A stretch of DNA of 18,350 nucleotides from NCBI GenBank assembly GCA_039908285.1, contig JAMOBE010000072.1, positions 1-18,350 on the forward strand. The letters are read 5' to 3'. This DNA comes from JAMOBE01 sp039908285 (GTDB lineage Bacteria > Pseudomonadota > Alphaproteobacteria > Rhodospirillales > Rhodospirillaceae). Positions 7,400-15,421 of the stretch are shown here, piece after piece. The notes below the pieces were generated by a model. It was not told where the DNA came from, did no database searches, and saw only the letters and a list, made by a program, of their open reading frames with translations. Position 1 is the first letter of the stretch; the number at the start of each line of letters is the position of its first letter. The translations under genes and the position numbers were made by a program.

Positions 7400-8572
7400 T
7401 CAGCGCTCGACGCACATGGCAATGCCCATGCCGCCGCCGACGCACAGGGTGGCGAGACCCTTCTTGGCGTTGCGCTTGATCATCTCGTGCACCAGGGTGA
7501 CGAGGACGCGGCAGCCCGAGGCGCCGATCGGGTGGCCAAGGGCGATGGCGCCGCCGTTGACGTTCACCTTGCTCATGTCCCAGCCCATGTCCCGGTTGAC
7601 GGCGCAGGCCTGAGCCCCGAAGGCCTCGTTGGCTTCGATCAGGTCCAGGTCCTCGACCTTCCAGCCGGCCCGCTGCAGGGCGAGGCGGCTCGCCGGGATC
7701 GGGCCGGTGCCCATGATGGCCGGCTCGACGCCGATGGTCGCCCACGACACGATGCGGGCCAGCGGAGCAACGCCGCGCTTCGCCGCGTTGGCACCGCTCA
7801 TCAGCACCACCGAGGCGGCGCCGTCGTTGATGCCCGACGAGTTGCCGGCGGTCACCGGGCCGTCCTTGGAGAACGCCGGCGACAGCTTGGCCAGCTTCTC
7901 CATGGTGGTGCCGAGAATCGGATGCTCGTCGGTGTCGACGACGGTGTCGCCCTTCTTGCTCTTGATGACGACGGGGGCGATCTCGTCCTTGAACTTGCCG
8001 GCCTTGATGGCGGCCTCGGCCTTGTTCTGCGACGCGCAGGCGAAGGTGTCGAGCTCGTTGCGGTCAAGCTTCCAGCGCTTGGCCACTTCCTCGGCGGTGT
8101 TGCCCATGTGGTAGTTGCCAAACGGATCGATCAGCGCGTCGCGCATCATGCTGTCCATCATCTTGGCGTCGCCCATCTTGACGCCGCCGCGCAGGTTGAT
8201 GATGTGCGGAGCCCAGCTCATGCTTTCCATGCCGCCGGCGACGACGATCTCGCTGTCGCCCGCCTTGATGGACTTGTAGCCCTCGGCCACGGCCCGCAGG
8301 CCGGAGGCGCAGAGCTGGTTGATGAGATAGGCGGTGCTCTCCTGGGCCAGGCCGCAGTGCAGGGCCACCTGACGGGCCGGGTTGGCACCGGTGTTGCCAG
8401 CCAGCACCATGCCCTGGATCATCTCGTTGACTTCCTTCGGATCGGTCTTGGCGCGCTTGAGCGCCTCCGTCACGGCGGTCTCCGCCAGCGCCGTCGGCGG
8501 CAGCGAGGAGAGAGCACCATTGAACCGTCCGATCGGCGTGCGCGCCGCACCAGCAATCACGATATCTGTCAT
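7400..8572 (-). CDS. phaA: Acetyl-CoA acetyltransferase (beta-ketothiolase)
   Basis: A 390-residue biosynthetic-type thiolase condensing two acetyl-CoA to acetoacetyl-CoA, the first step of PHB synthesis. The length and catalytic residues match the Zoogloea enzyme almost exactly: acyl-accepting Cys88 (NQLCASGLRAV), His347 in GGAIALGHPIGASG, and Cys377 in ATLCVGGGMG. The NEAF motif reads NEAFGAQA. GGAGGG lies 9 nt before ATG 8572. The gene is downstream of phaC on the same strand with a 109-bp gap, so it may share its transcript or have its own promoter. phaA is favoured over a degradative atoB because of the phaC neighbour. Confidence 0.96.
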   Translation of the reverse strand: MTDIVIAGAARTPIGRFNGALSSLPPTALAETAVTEALKRAKTDPKEVNEMIQGMVLAGNTGANPARQVALHCGLAQESTAYLINQLCASGLRAVAEGYKSIKAGDSEIVVAGGMESMSWAPHIINLRGGVKMGDAKMMDSMMRDALIDPFGNYHMGNTAEEVAKRWKLDRNELDTFACASQNKAEAAIKAGKFKDEIAPVVIKSKKGDTVVDTDEHPILGTTMEKLAKLSPAFSKDGPVTAGNSSGINDGAASVVLMSGANAAKRGVAPLARIVSWATIGVEPAIMGTGPIPASRLALQRAGWKVEDLDLIEANEAFGAQACAVNRDMGWDMSKVNVNGGAIALGHPIGASGCRVLVTLVHEMIKRNAKKGLATLCVGGGMGIAMCVER

Positions 8573-8681
8573 CTGTGTGGTCCCTCCTTAGGACTCTGCG
8601 TCTGTGGAAACGGTGAGCGGGCCTGCCGCCGGTAACGGAGAGGCCATACCGTAAGAATGATCCAGGTTCAAGGCAAACGCG

Positions 8682-9884
8682 CTATGTCCGCCCCAGTTGG
8701 TCCAGCCACTCGGCAACCGGACCATAGACGAGGGTCACGGCGCCGCTGCCGGTGACCATGCCGATATGGCCCGCGGCCACGACATGCGGACGGGCGCCGG
8801 GGATCGCCTCGGCCAGGGCCATGGCCGAGGCCGGCGGCACGATGCGGTCGCGACTCGGCACCACCGCCAGGGCGGGAGCGCGGTGCGACTCGGGCAGGAC
8901 CGGGGCGCCGCCGATCGGCCATTGCCGATTCGCCGGCGTGTTCCGTCCGTACCACTCGAACAGGCACTCCCGGGCCACCGGTCCGGCAAGCGGGATGCCG
9001 TCGTTGACCCAGTCCTCCAGCGCCACGAACTCCCGGGCCTTGGGCGAGCGCGGGTCGAGGGCGGCGAAGGAGCGGAACTTGCGGTCGGCGAGGGTGGGAT
9101 CGAGGGCGGCGAAAAGGGTTTGCAGCACGTCCACGGGCAGCTCGCCGGCGAACCGCATCAGCGCCTCGAACCAGGGCTCCATGGTCTCGAGTCGACCAAG
9201 GTGGTCGTCGCGGTCGGTGTGGAAGTCCCACGGAGTCGCCAGCAGCACGAGGCCGGCGGTGTCGTCCGGCCGGCGGGTGGTGAGTCCCAGCGCCAGCATC
9301 CCTCCCATGCAGTAGCCGGCGACCACCGGCGCCCGGCCGGTCAGGGCGAGAACCACGTCCAGCGCCCGCGCGAGCCGTCCCATGACGTAGTCGGTCATGG
9401 TGAAGTCGCGCTCCTCCTCCCCCGGGGCCTGCCAGTCCACGAGAAAGGTGCGAAAGCCCCGGGCCGCCATGTAGCGCAGGAAACTGCGCTCTTCGGTGAG
9501 GTCGAGGACATAGGCCCGGTTGACCAGCGAGGGCACCACCAGCAACGGCAGCCCATGGGGATCGCCGCCGTAGTCCAGGAGGCGGGTGGTCCCCTCGTCC
9601 CAGATCACCGGCGGATCCCGCAGCAGTCGCTGATAGGGATGGTGGCGATAGGCGCCAAGGCCATCCAGGTACTGCTCGAGCCGCCGGAACGTCTCCCGGG
9701 TGACGGCGGCTCCGAAGGCGTCAGGGTTGACGCCGTCGAGCGCGCGCGCGAAGTCGGCGGCGGCGGCGGCGACCTGCGGATTCCAGGGAAGCGACCCTTT
9801 TTTCAAGAGCGGCAAGGCGGCGTGCGAACTCAGCACCGTCCAGGCGTGCGCCGCGAGGTGCAGCGGCAGGGGTCGCGGCCCCAT
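8682..9884 (-). CDS. phaC: Poly(3-hydroxyalkanoate) synthase (PhaC), short form
   Basis: An alpha/beta-hydrolase-fold polymerase joining 3-hydroxyacyl-CoA units into PHA on granules. With the start at 9884 it has 400 residues. The lipase-like box is GYCMGG with nucleophile Cys192; Asp346 (SRDRIVPP) and His373 (AGHIGM) complete the triad. VPSLVNRAYVLDL and FLVDW are typical. It lacks the roughly 200-residue N-terminal domain of 590-residue class I enzymes, so it resembles the short PhaC group that works with a partner protein. The frame is open to a TTG at 10025, but the residues before 9884 look non-conserved, and MGPRPLPLHL with GGGGA 9 nt upstream is the best start. It then overlaps the upstream small gene by 164 bp. 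Confidence 0.88.
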   Translation of the reverse strand: MGPRPLPLHLAAHAWTVLSSHAALPLLKKGSLPWNPQVAAAAADFARALDGVNPDAFGAAVTRETFRRLEQYLDGLGAYRHHPYQRLLRDPPVIWDEGTTRLLDYGGDPHGLPLLVVPSLVNRAYVLDLTEERSFLRYMAARGFRTFLVDWQAPGEEERDFTMTDYVMGRLARALDVVLALTGRAPVVAGYCMGGMLALGLTTRRPDDTAGLVLLATPWDFHTDRDDHLGRLETMEPWFEALMRFAGELPVDVLQTLFAALDPTLADRKFRSFAALDPRSPKAREFVALEDWVNDGIPLAGPVARECLFEWYGRNTPANRQWPIGGAPVLPESHRAPALAVVPSRDRIVPPASAMALAEAIPGARPHVVAAGHIGMVTGSGAVTLVYGPVAEWLDQLGRT

Positions 9885-10149
9885 GCGCGGGGTCCCCGAT
9901 GGCCCGGTTCCCGGCGGGCCCACTTCCGTCAAGTTGCGTCGTGCGACACTCATCCGTCCGGCCATGCGACAACAAGCCCGTTCTGTTTCCGGCGGCTGGT
10001 AGAACCGCCGAGACACTGTTTCCAATCAACGAGAGAATACTGCCGACCGCTTCCGCCATGACGGGGTCTCCCGACATGGCGGCCACCTGATCCTGCCACA
10101 GATCGAGATAGCGACGCGCAAGAGCTTCCAGGTCGGGCGGATCCGCCAT
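9721..10149 (-). CDS. Small PhaC-associated protein (phasin/PhaE-like), overlapping phaC
   Basis: A 143-residue frame from ATG 10149 (MADPPDLEALARRY), with AAAGG 10 nt upstream. The N-terminal 40 residues form an amphipathic helix ALARRYLDLWQDQVAAM, a pattern I associate with small proteins encoded just before short PhaC synthases. The middle is low complexity (Gly/Ala/Pro). The end contains a coiled-coil-like FARRLAALEKRVASLE and an arginine-rich tail. Those last 55 residues are read in a different frame over the phaC N-terminus, so either the genes truly overlap by 164 bp or a frameshift has extended this frame. A role as PhaC subunit or activator is inferred from position and helix pattern only. 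Confidence 0.5.
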   Translation of the reverse strand: MADPPDLEALARRYLDLWQDQVAAMSGDPVMAEAVGSILSLIGNSVSAVLPAAGNRTGLLSHGRTDECRTTQLDGSGPAGNRAIGDPAHGAATPAAAPRGARLDGAEFARRLAALEKRVASLESAGRRRRRRLRARARRRQP

Positions 10150-10163
10150 CGACTGCATACCTT

Positions 10164-10223
10164 TCAAATAAGTTGGCTCCTCCTGGAGCCTTGTCAACAA
10201 GGTCGGCTCCCCCCGGAGCCTTG
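10164..10223 (-). repeat. Two 30-bp tandem repeats, each with a palindromic core, upstream of the PHA operon
   Basis: Two adjacent 30-nt units (10223-10194 and 10193-10164) match at 24 of 30 positions. Each holds an inverted repeat: GGCTCC-CCCC-GGAGCC at 10205-10220 and GGCTCC-TCCT-GGAGCC at 10175-10190 (plus strand). Several differences leave the arms intact, which suggests selection on the palindrome. The second ends 15 bp before the small-gene start and follows a TTGACA (10197-10192), so it could be an operator or leader hairpins. A match to a known PhaR site is not evident. Confidence 0.7.
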
Positions 10224-10280
10224 CCGGCCTCGCGTCTCGCGCGCCGGCGGACTGCTGTTGACATTGTTCGAACCCCGCCG

Positions 10281-10505
10281 TCAAGAGTGTTGCGGGCGCT
10301 CCTCAGGGGGCAATCGGTTGAAGGAGAGAAAGCCGCTATCCGTATGCTCACTCCAGTCGCTGGCATGCTGGTCGGAACCCGAGATCATCAGCCGGTGCAG
10401 GACCGTCATGTAGATCGCCCGCTCGACATCGAACCCGAACCGGCGATCGGAAAGGAGGCTGGTCAGGACCCCGCGAATCCCATATGACACCACACAAAAA
10501 TCCAT
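10281..10505 (-). pseudogene. Transposase fragment (IS1634/IS4-like), N-terminal piece
   Basis: A 74-residue frame starting MDFCVVSYGIRGV. The segment RRFGFDVERAIYMTVLHRLMISGSD followed by H-A-S-D-W is the pattern I recall from the N-terminal region of IS1634-group DDE transposases. After SDW the sequence departs (SEHTDSGFLSFNRLPPEERPQHS), and the catalytic domain is absent, so this is a dead remnant of an element of normally over 500 residues. It marks past insertion at the left border of the 10.5-16 kb accessory segment. Confidence 0.6.
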
Positions 10506-10641
10506 TCAGTCATGCCAATACGCCGGACTGATCGGGTTCCACCAGCCACGATTTAGCACCACATTTCGCCGGCGTCAGGACTAACCCGAGCATTTCCGCC
10601 ATTTTTCCTGCGCACCGGAGGGCAAACCTTCGAAGTTGGGC

Positions 10642-10670
10642 TTGACGTTTCAGATTGATCGTCGCACTTT
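10642..10670 (+). promoter_or_regulatory. Possible promoter for the carbamoyltransferase gene
   Basis: TTGACG at 10642-10647 is a good -35, and CACTTT 17 bp on at 10665-10670 is a poor -10. It is the only reasonable candidate upstream of the start at 10699, with the first transcribed bases near GGGGAAAGGG, which could be the ribosome site. Confidence 0.3.
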
Positions 10671-10698
10671 GAACGGGGAAAGGGATAAATGGTGCATT

Positions 10699-12822
10699 AT
10701 GTCACTTATTCTTGGAACAAAGCTGGTCGATCATGATTGCTGTATCGCGTTGATCAAAGACGGGCGGCCGTGTTTCGTTTACGAATATGAGCGTTTCAAC
10801 CGCGTCAAGCATGGTCGAACCTTCGATCCAAACTTCATTCATGACAGTCTCGCCGAGTATGGTTATAAAGCTGATGATATTGATTTCGTTACGAATTGCA
10901 TAGACGCCGCGTATATTGAACCGCATAAGGAGAATTTGCGTCAGTTCTTCTGGCCGAATTCCGAGAACCCGGACGATGAAACCAGACTCATGGACTATCA
11001 TCTTCGAGTCTGGCACGAAGCCGTGCTCGTGGCGGGGTTTCCCGAGAGCAGGATCGTCGACATCCGCCATCACATGTGTCATTGCGCGGCAGTATTCTAT
11101 CCCTCACCTTTTGCCGAGGCGGCCATTCTCAGCGTGGATGGAGGGGGCGAGGCAGAGACCACTGTTATCGCCCACGGCCGAGACGCTCAGATCAACGTCC
11201 TGAAGTCAATCCCTACACCGCATTCACTCGGGCACTTCTATCTGGCGGCAACTACCTGGCTAGGGTGGGGGCTGGGTGAGGAAGGCAAGACCATGGCGCT
11301 GGCCGCCTATGGGCGTCCGAAGTACCGCGATAGATTGGTTGAAAAATATATTCAGCTCGCCGAGGACGGCACTTTCGAATACAAGTTTCCTGTTCTTCCT
11401 GGAACTGCGTTGAACATGCTGTTCGGACCTGGTCGAACAGCAGGAGCAGAACTTACGCAATACCACAAGGATGTCGCCGCCAGTGTTCAATTGATCTGTG
11501 AGCAGATTATGTTGCGGTTGGCTCGCACGGCACGAACCGTGACTGGAGCGCGCAATCTACTTATTACCGGAGGAGTTGGACTCAACAGCGTGGCCAATGG
11601 CCTGATCATCAGGGAGCGACTATTCGACCGGGTCATCGTCTATCCGCAGGCCAGCGACAGTGGTCTTGCTCTTGGCGGAGCATTGCATGTCCACCATGTC
11701 GTTTGCGGCAATGACCGCAAAAATGGTCAGCACTGGGTGCTGACCGACGCATACCTGGGACAATCCGTCGATCTGGAAAACGTCGAGAGCGTCGCCGCCG
11801 AGTACGGTCTCGCGTGGTCAAAGCATGACGACATCGCCGTCGCGACGGCGGCCCGGCTTGCCGAGGGCCGGATCGTCGGCTGGGTGCAGGGGCGCTCCGA
11901 GGTAGGCCCGCGGGCGCTCGGCAACCGGTCCATCCTTGCCGATCCGCGGGTGGCGGGCATCAAGGACAAGGTCAATGCCAAGGTAAAGAACCGGGAACTA
12001 TGGCGACCGTTCGCTCCATCGGTCCTGGCCGATGATTGTAGTTGCTTTTTCGATGCCGATCAAGAGCTGCCATTCATGACGGTCACTTCCTTGTTGCACG
12101 AAAAGTGGCGCGACGCCTTGGCATCGGTGGCGCACATCGATCACACGGCCCGCGTGCAGACGGTGACGAAGGAGACCAACCCGCTGTTCCACGGGCTTCT
12201 AAGCGAGTTCAAGGCCCTGACCGGCATCGGTGTCCTCCTCAATACCTCTTTCAACGGGCGGGGGGAGCCGCTTGTACAAACGGCCCGCCAAGCAATCGAA
12301 ATGTTCCTGCGTTCCGAGATGGAAGTTCTCGTGATTGGACCATACCTTTTCGAGACGAGGCCCGCCCATCCCACGACGGTTCGCCCATTTCATCCCGCCC
12401 ATCACAATGTAAACAAGATCGCTCGACACCAGCGTGTCGCGATCATGATCAGCGGTTCCGTCAAGCCGTTCTCGGCGTTTATCAAGGCGGCGATCGATAC
12501 GGTTGACGACCTTGCCCTCTGCGGGGTGATATCGGCGGAAGATCGCCAGTATCTGACCGATATTGGCGTGTCCCGCCCGGTTTCCGTATCACTGGAACTG
12601 GCGCAATTCGATGCGGTCGTATATTGCCTCCCGGCACATGGCCTTGATGTCATTTTTAATAAGCAGCTGATCAACAGCGTGTTCAGCAATCATGCTCGGG
12701 AAATACTCAAGCATACTGCGGTTGAAGTCTATTGGCTTGTTGAGGAGGGAGACGTTCTGGTAGCGCGCCACGTGCTGGGAGTCTTCGATAACCTTTCCAA
12801 GGCCATAACCACCCAGATGTGA
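10699..12822 (+). CDS. O-carbamoyltransferase, NodU/CmcH (TobZ) family, with extra C-terminal domain
   Basis: A 707-residue protein that should transfer carbamoyl from carbamoyl phosphate, via carbamoyl-AMP, to a hydroxyl of a sugar or small molecule. The N-terminal Kae1-like domain has RHHMCHCAAVFYPSPF (123-138) with the metal-binding histidines, AILSVDGGGE (142-151), GEEGKTMALAAYG (193-205) and GGVGLNSVANG (291-301). The YrdC-like domain has VGWVQGRSEVGPRALGNR (393-410), WRPFAPSVL (435-443) and LLNTSFNGRGEPLVQT (513-528). ATG 10699 is chosen because MSLILGTKL is the natural fold start; 21 in-frame codons further upstream look non-coding. Family members end near residue 560; here about 148 more residues follow, with AIMISGSVKPF and FDAVVYCLPAHGLD, possibly a small Rossmann-like domain. 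GC content is low at both ends and high at 11.8-12.0 kb. It converges with the methyltransferase, 4 bp apart. Confidence 0.9.
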   Translation: MSLILGTKLVDHDCCIALIKDGRPCFVYEYERFNRVKHGRTFDPNFIHDSLAEYGYKADDIDFVTNCIDAAYIEPHKENLRQFFWPNSENPDDETRLMDYHLRVWHEAVLVAGFPESRIVDIRHHMCHCAAVFYPSPFAEAAILSVDGGGEAETTVIAHGRDAQINVLKSIPTPHSLGHFYLAATTWLGWGLGEEGKTMALAAYGRPKYRDRLVEKYIQLAEDGTFEYKFPVLPGTALNMLFGPGRTAGAELTQYHKDVAASVQLICEQIMLRLARTARTVTGARNLLITGGVGLNSVANGLIIRERLFDRVIVYPQASDSGLALGGALHVHHVVCGNDRKNGQHWVLTDAYLGQSVDLENVESVAAEYGLAWSKHDDIAVATAARLAEGRIVGWVQGRSEVGPRALGNRSILADPRVAGIKDKVNAKVKNRELWRPFAPSVLADDCSCFFDADQELPFMTVTSLLHEKWRDALASVAHIDHTARVQTVTKETNPLFHGLLSEFKALTGIGVLLNTSFNGRGEPLVQTARQAIEMFLRSEMEVLVIGPYLFETRPAHPTTVRPFHPAHHNVNKIARHQRVAIMISGSVKPFSAFIKAAIDTVDDLALCGVISAEDRQYLTDIGVSRPVSVSLELAQFDAVVYCLPAHGLDVIFNKQLINSVFSNHAREILKHTAVEVYWLVEEGDVLVARHVLGVFDNLSKAITTQM

Positions 12823-12826
12823 TAGG

Positions 12827-14176
12827 TCACTCGGGCACCTCTCCCGGTTCGGGCGGCCGAAACGCCAATCCACGGATCATGGTGCGCCGGCCCTGGAACT
12901 CTCCGAACAGGCGCCCCTCGGCCGAGCGTCGATTGGGAACCAGGATGCCGTAGGTCCCCGGAACGACGCCAAGCTCCTTCAGAAAAAAGACGATCATGGA
13001 CAATACGGCACGGCGCCGGCCAAGGGCGGCGACGACCACCGTGGTGATCCGGCCCTCGCGGATGGCGTCGGCCAGGGCCAGCATGGTGCTCATCCTGAGG
13101 GGCCCGAGGCGATAGGGCGCCGCCGCCTCGGGGTGGCGCGCATCGACCATGCACGCCACCTCCGTCAGCGGACGGGCCTCCCACATATCCGCCATCAGTT
13201 CACGCCAGCCCACCACGGCATGATCCGAACGGTCGATGGCAGCCAGACCCTCGGCGGTGATGTTCCTGAACGAGTGTAGAAGCTTATCGATCATCATCCG
13301 CACCATCAGGGCTCCCTGGCCGACATGGACCAGTGGGGGCGTCGGCGTCTTTCGGAACACCCAGAACTGCAGGGTGTGATGCTTGAAGAATGGGCTGTCC
13401 TCGACGAAATGCGTCACCAGCGTGAAGCCGAACCGGGCGCACAGCACCTTGATGTTGGAGGGATTGTAGTAGACCCACATGGTCACGCCACGCCAGACGT
13501 CCTCGAGTTGTGCATCGACCCCATCATCGGTATAGGCGACGCTGCCGACGAAGTAGTTGCCGATGGCTATGACCAGAAGACCATCGTCCTTCAGCGCCTG
13601 GGCCGCCTTGGCGATGCTTACGTCCGGGGTTGGCGTGCAGTAGAGGCTGTTCAGGAACACCACTCCGTCGAAGGCATTCCTCTCCTCGATGGTATCGATG
13701 ACGCCGCAGTGAATCCGGTCAGCCCGGAAGTGCCTGCGACCGAAGGCGACGGCGGCGGCGCTCGGCTCCATCGTCGTGAACTCGAAATCGTCGAACGCGG
13801 TGGGACAACCGGCCGAGCCGATGTCGAGCCAGCGGCGATGCCGTTCCGGTGTCGTCAGCCGCAGCAGCACCCGCCGCAGAAGATCGTAATGGGGAACCTG
13901 CCCATCGAAGACGTGGTCCTTGAGCACCTTTTCCAGATTCTCACCGCATTGATCGTAGTAGTCGTCGCCATAGCGGCCGACGGCGTCCGGCTTCATGATC
14001 TCACGGGGCAGGCGAAGGATCGCTCCACAGTCCGTGCACATCGAAAGGTAGTCTTCATCATGAACGGCGTACCGCCGCTCCTGCGATACGTAATTGACAA
14101 AATTTGTCAGAAACTCAAAGTCACGACCGCAGCAAACAGGACAACTGAAGTCAACAGCAGCAATACCTTTTTTCAT
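12827..14176 (-). CDS. Class I SAM-dependent methyltransferase with N-terminal zinc-binding Cys motif and C-terminal domain
   Basis: A 449-residue protein. Residues 12-50 carry two Cys pairs, CPVC (12-15) and CTDC (47-50), likely a zinc knuckle. The methyltransferase core follows: motif I RRWLDIGSAGCP (115-125), acidic end of strand 2 in TTMEPS (134-139), FDGVVFLNSLYC (169-180) and ALKDDGLLVIAIGNYF (194-209). The C-terminal part (285-415) ends with a Rossmann-like ITTVVVAALGRRRAVL and PGTYGILVPN. Zinc region, SAM core and C-terminal Rossmann domain is the layout of TylC3-type sugar C-methyltransferases, though motifs specific to that family are not obvious. Start 14176 is chosen for GGAGAG 5 nt upstream; the frame extends to 14209. 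It begins 40 bp after the radical SAM stop, so one operon is likely. Substrate unknown. Confidence 0.8.
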   Translation of the reverse strand: MKKGIAAVDFSCPVCCGRDFEFLTNFVNYVSQERRYAVHDEDYLSMCTDCGAILRLPREIMKPDAVGRYGDDYYDQCGENLEKVLKDHVFDGQVPHYDLLRRVLLRLTTPERHRRWLDIGSAGCPTAFDDFEFTTMEPSAAAVAFGRRHFRADRIHCGVIDTIEERNAFDGVVFLNSLYCTPTPDVSIAKAAQALKDDGLLVIAIGNYFVGSVAYTDDGVDAQLEDVWRGVTMWVYYNPSNIKVLCARFGFTLVTHFVEDSPFFKHHTLQFWVFRKTPTPPLVHVGQGALMVRMMIDKLLHSFRNITAEGLAAIDRSDHAVVGWRELMADMWEARPLTEVACMVDARHPEAAAPYRLGPLRMSTMLALADAIREGRITTVVVAALGRRRAVLSMIVFFLKELGVVPGTYGILVPNRRSAEGRLFGEFQGRRTMIRGLAFRPPEPGEVPE

Positions 14177-14216
14177 TTTCGCTCTCCATTGCGCCCCATT
14201 TGGTCGCAACCAATAT

Positions 14217-15362
14217 CTACACGAAATTCGGATGAGTCCGCTCCTCGTCCGGGTGAAAAGAACTCCACAACGCCTTGTTCACCGGATCAAGCCGGCAGCC
14301 GGACGGACACTGGAAAAGGTTGATCCGGGCCAGGCAGTCGTGACGGCGCGCCGATCTCCACACCTCTTCGAACGACGCCTCATGGACGTTGCCCATGGTG
14401 AAGCCGCGACCCTTCAGGTTGCCGCACATCTCGACATTACCGTCCTCGTCCAGATAGGGAGAAAGGGGCGTCGCCAGACACCTGGCGTAATGGCGGGCAT
14501 CATTCGTCTTGTACTCGACAACCTCACGAAACTGTGGATACTTGGCGTAGACCTTGAAGCGCGGCGTGGCAAGACGCTCGGCCTCGCGCATCAGGTCGAA
14601 AACCACCCTGTTGTCGATTTCGTTGTCGGGATGGGCCGGATTGAGGACGTTCTTGTAGGCCGGCTTGATGCTCATGTAGTCAACCCCGAGTTCCCGATAC
14701 AGGCGGGCGGCGTCGGGCAATTGCCGGTAGGTCCACTGGTTGGTGACGAACTGCACGCCGATCACCGGACGGCGGGCCGTCCCTCGCCGGGCCACCAGCC
14801 TCCGCACGTTGTCCACCACCGTCTCGAAGTCGTCCGTACCGTGGGTGCGCAGGTGCATGTCGGCGGTGGCGGCGTCGATGCTGGCGCGGACGAAGAAACA
14901 GTGTCGGGCCATCGCCTCGATGGCCGACGGGTCGGTCATGGCGAAATTGCTGAAAAGGCCGACGTCGAGGCCCACGCCCGCCAGCCGGGCGACGATCCCA
15001 GCGAAATCGGGGTGAAGTGTGGGCTCGCCGTCACCGACGATGGTGACGGCCTTCAACCCGAGCGCCCGAGCCTCCGCCACCGCCTCGATCAGGCGGGGAG
15101 AGGCGTTGACGGCGCGGCGGCGGCGGTCGCCGGCCCCGGATCTCTCGCTGGCCGACCCCGCCTGCGACCAGTTGATGTAGCACCACGAACATCTATGGTT
15201 GCAGTAATTGGTGAGCCCGATCGTCATGTGCACCGGCCGGGTATCGCCGGCGCTCCACAGCTCATGGATGCGGTCGATGTGGTGGAAGACCTTGCGGGCA
15301 TCCTGAAAATCCGCCAGTTCTGGCAGCGGTTCGGGGGCCGGGTCGTCCCTATGTGTCTCCAT
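14217..15362 (-). CDS. Radical SAM protein with SPASM-like C-terminus
   Basis: A 381-residue protein. The cluster-binding CX3CX2C is CNHRCSWC (Cys54, Cys58, Cys61); GDGEPTLHPDF (110-120) is the GGEP-like SAM-binding motif. The C-terminal part has five more cysteines (295, 313, 343, 352, 356) around DEDGNVEMCGN and GNVHEASFEEVW, a typical SPASM/twitch layout for auxiliary Fe-S clusters. Such enzymes do radical chemistry on peptides, sugars or cofactors; the substrate is not readable. The frame runs to 15497, but METHRDD at 15362 has GGGAGG 8 nt upstream, and the residues before it are a shadow of the upstream remnant. It is followed by the zinc-finger methyltransferase after 40 bp. The likely work is modification of the same product that the carbamoyltransferase decorates (inference). 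Confidence 0.85.
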   Translation of the reverse strand: METHRDDPAPEPLPELADFQDARKVFHHIDRIHELWSAGDTRPVHMTIGLTNYCNHRCSWCYINWSQAGSASERSGAGDRRRRAVNASPRLIEAVAEARALGLKAVTIVGDGEPTLHPDFAGIVARLAGVGLDVGLFSNFAMTDPSAIEAMARHCFFVRASIDAATADMHLRTHGTDDFETVVDNVRRLVARRGTARRPVIGVQFVTNQWTYRQLPDAARLYRELGVDYMSIKPAYKNVLNPAHPDNEIDNRVVFDLMREAERLATPRFKVYAKYPQFREVVEYKTNDARHYARCLATPLSPYLDEDGNVEMCGNLKGRGFTMGNVHEASFEEVWRSARRHDCLARINLFQCPSGCRLDPVNKALWSSFHPDEERTHPNFV

Positions 15363-15421
15363 GCCGAAACCTCCCTGATCACCACCGCCGCTATCGCGCG
15401 ATCTTCCGGGTCGTGCCGACA

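Noticed and set aside
7487..8635. A 382-codon plus-strand frame opposite the thiolase
   Set aside because: Antisense shadow of a gene with all catalytic residues intact.
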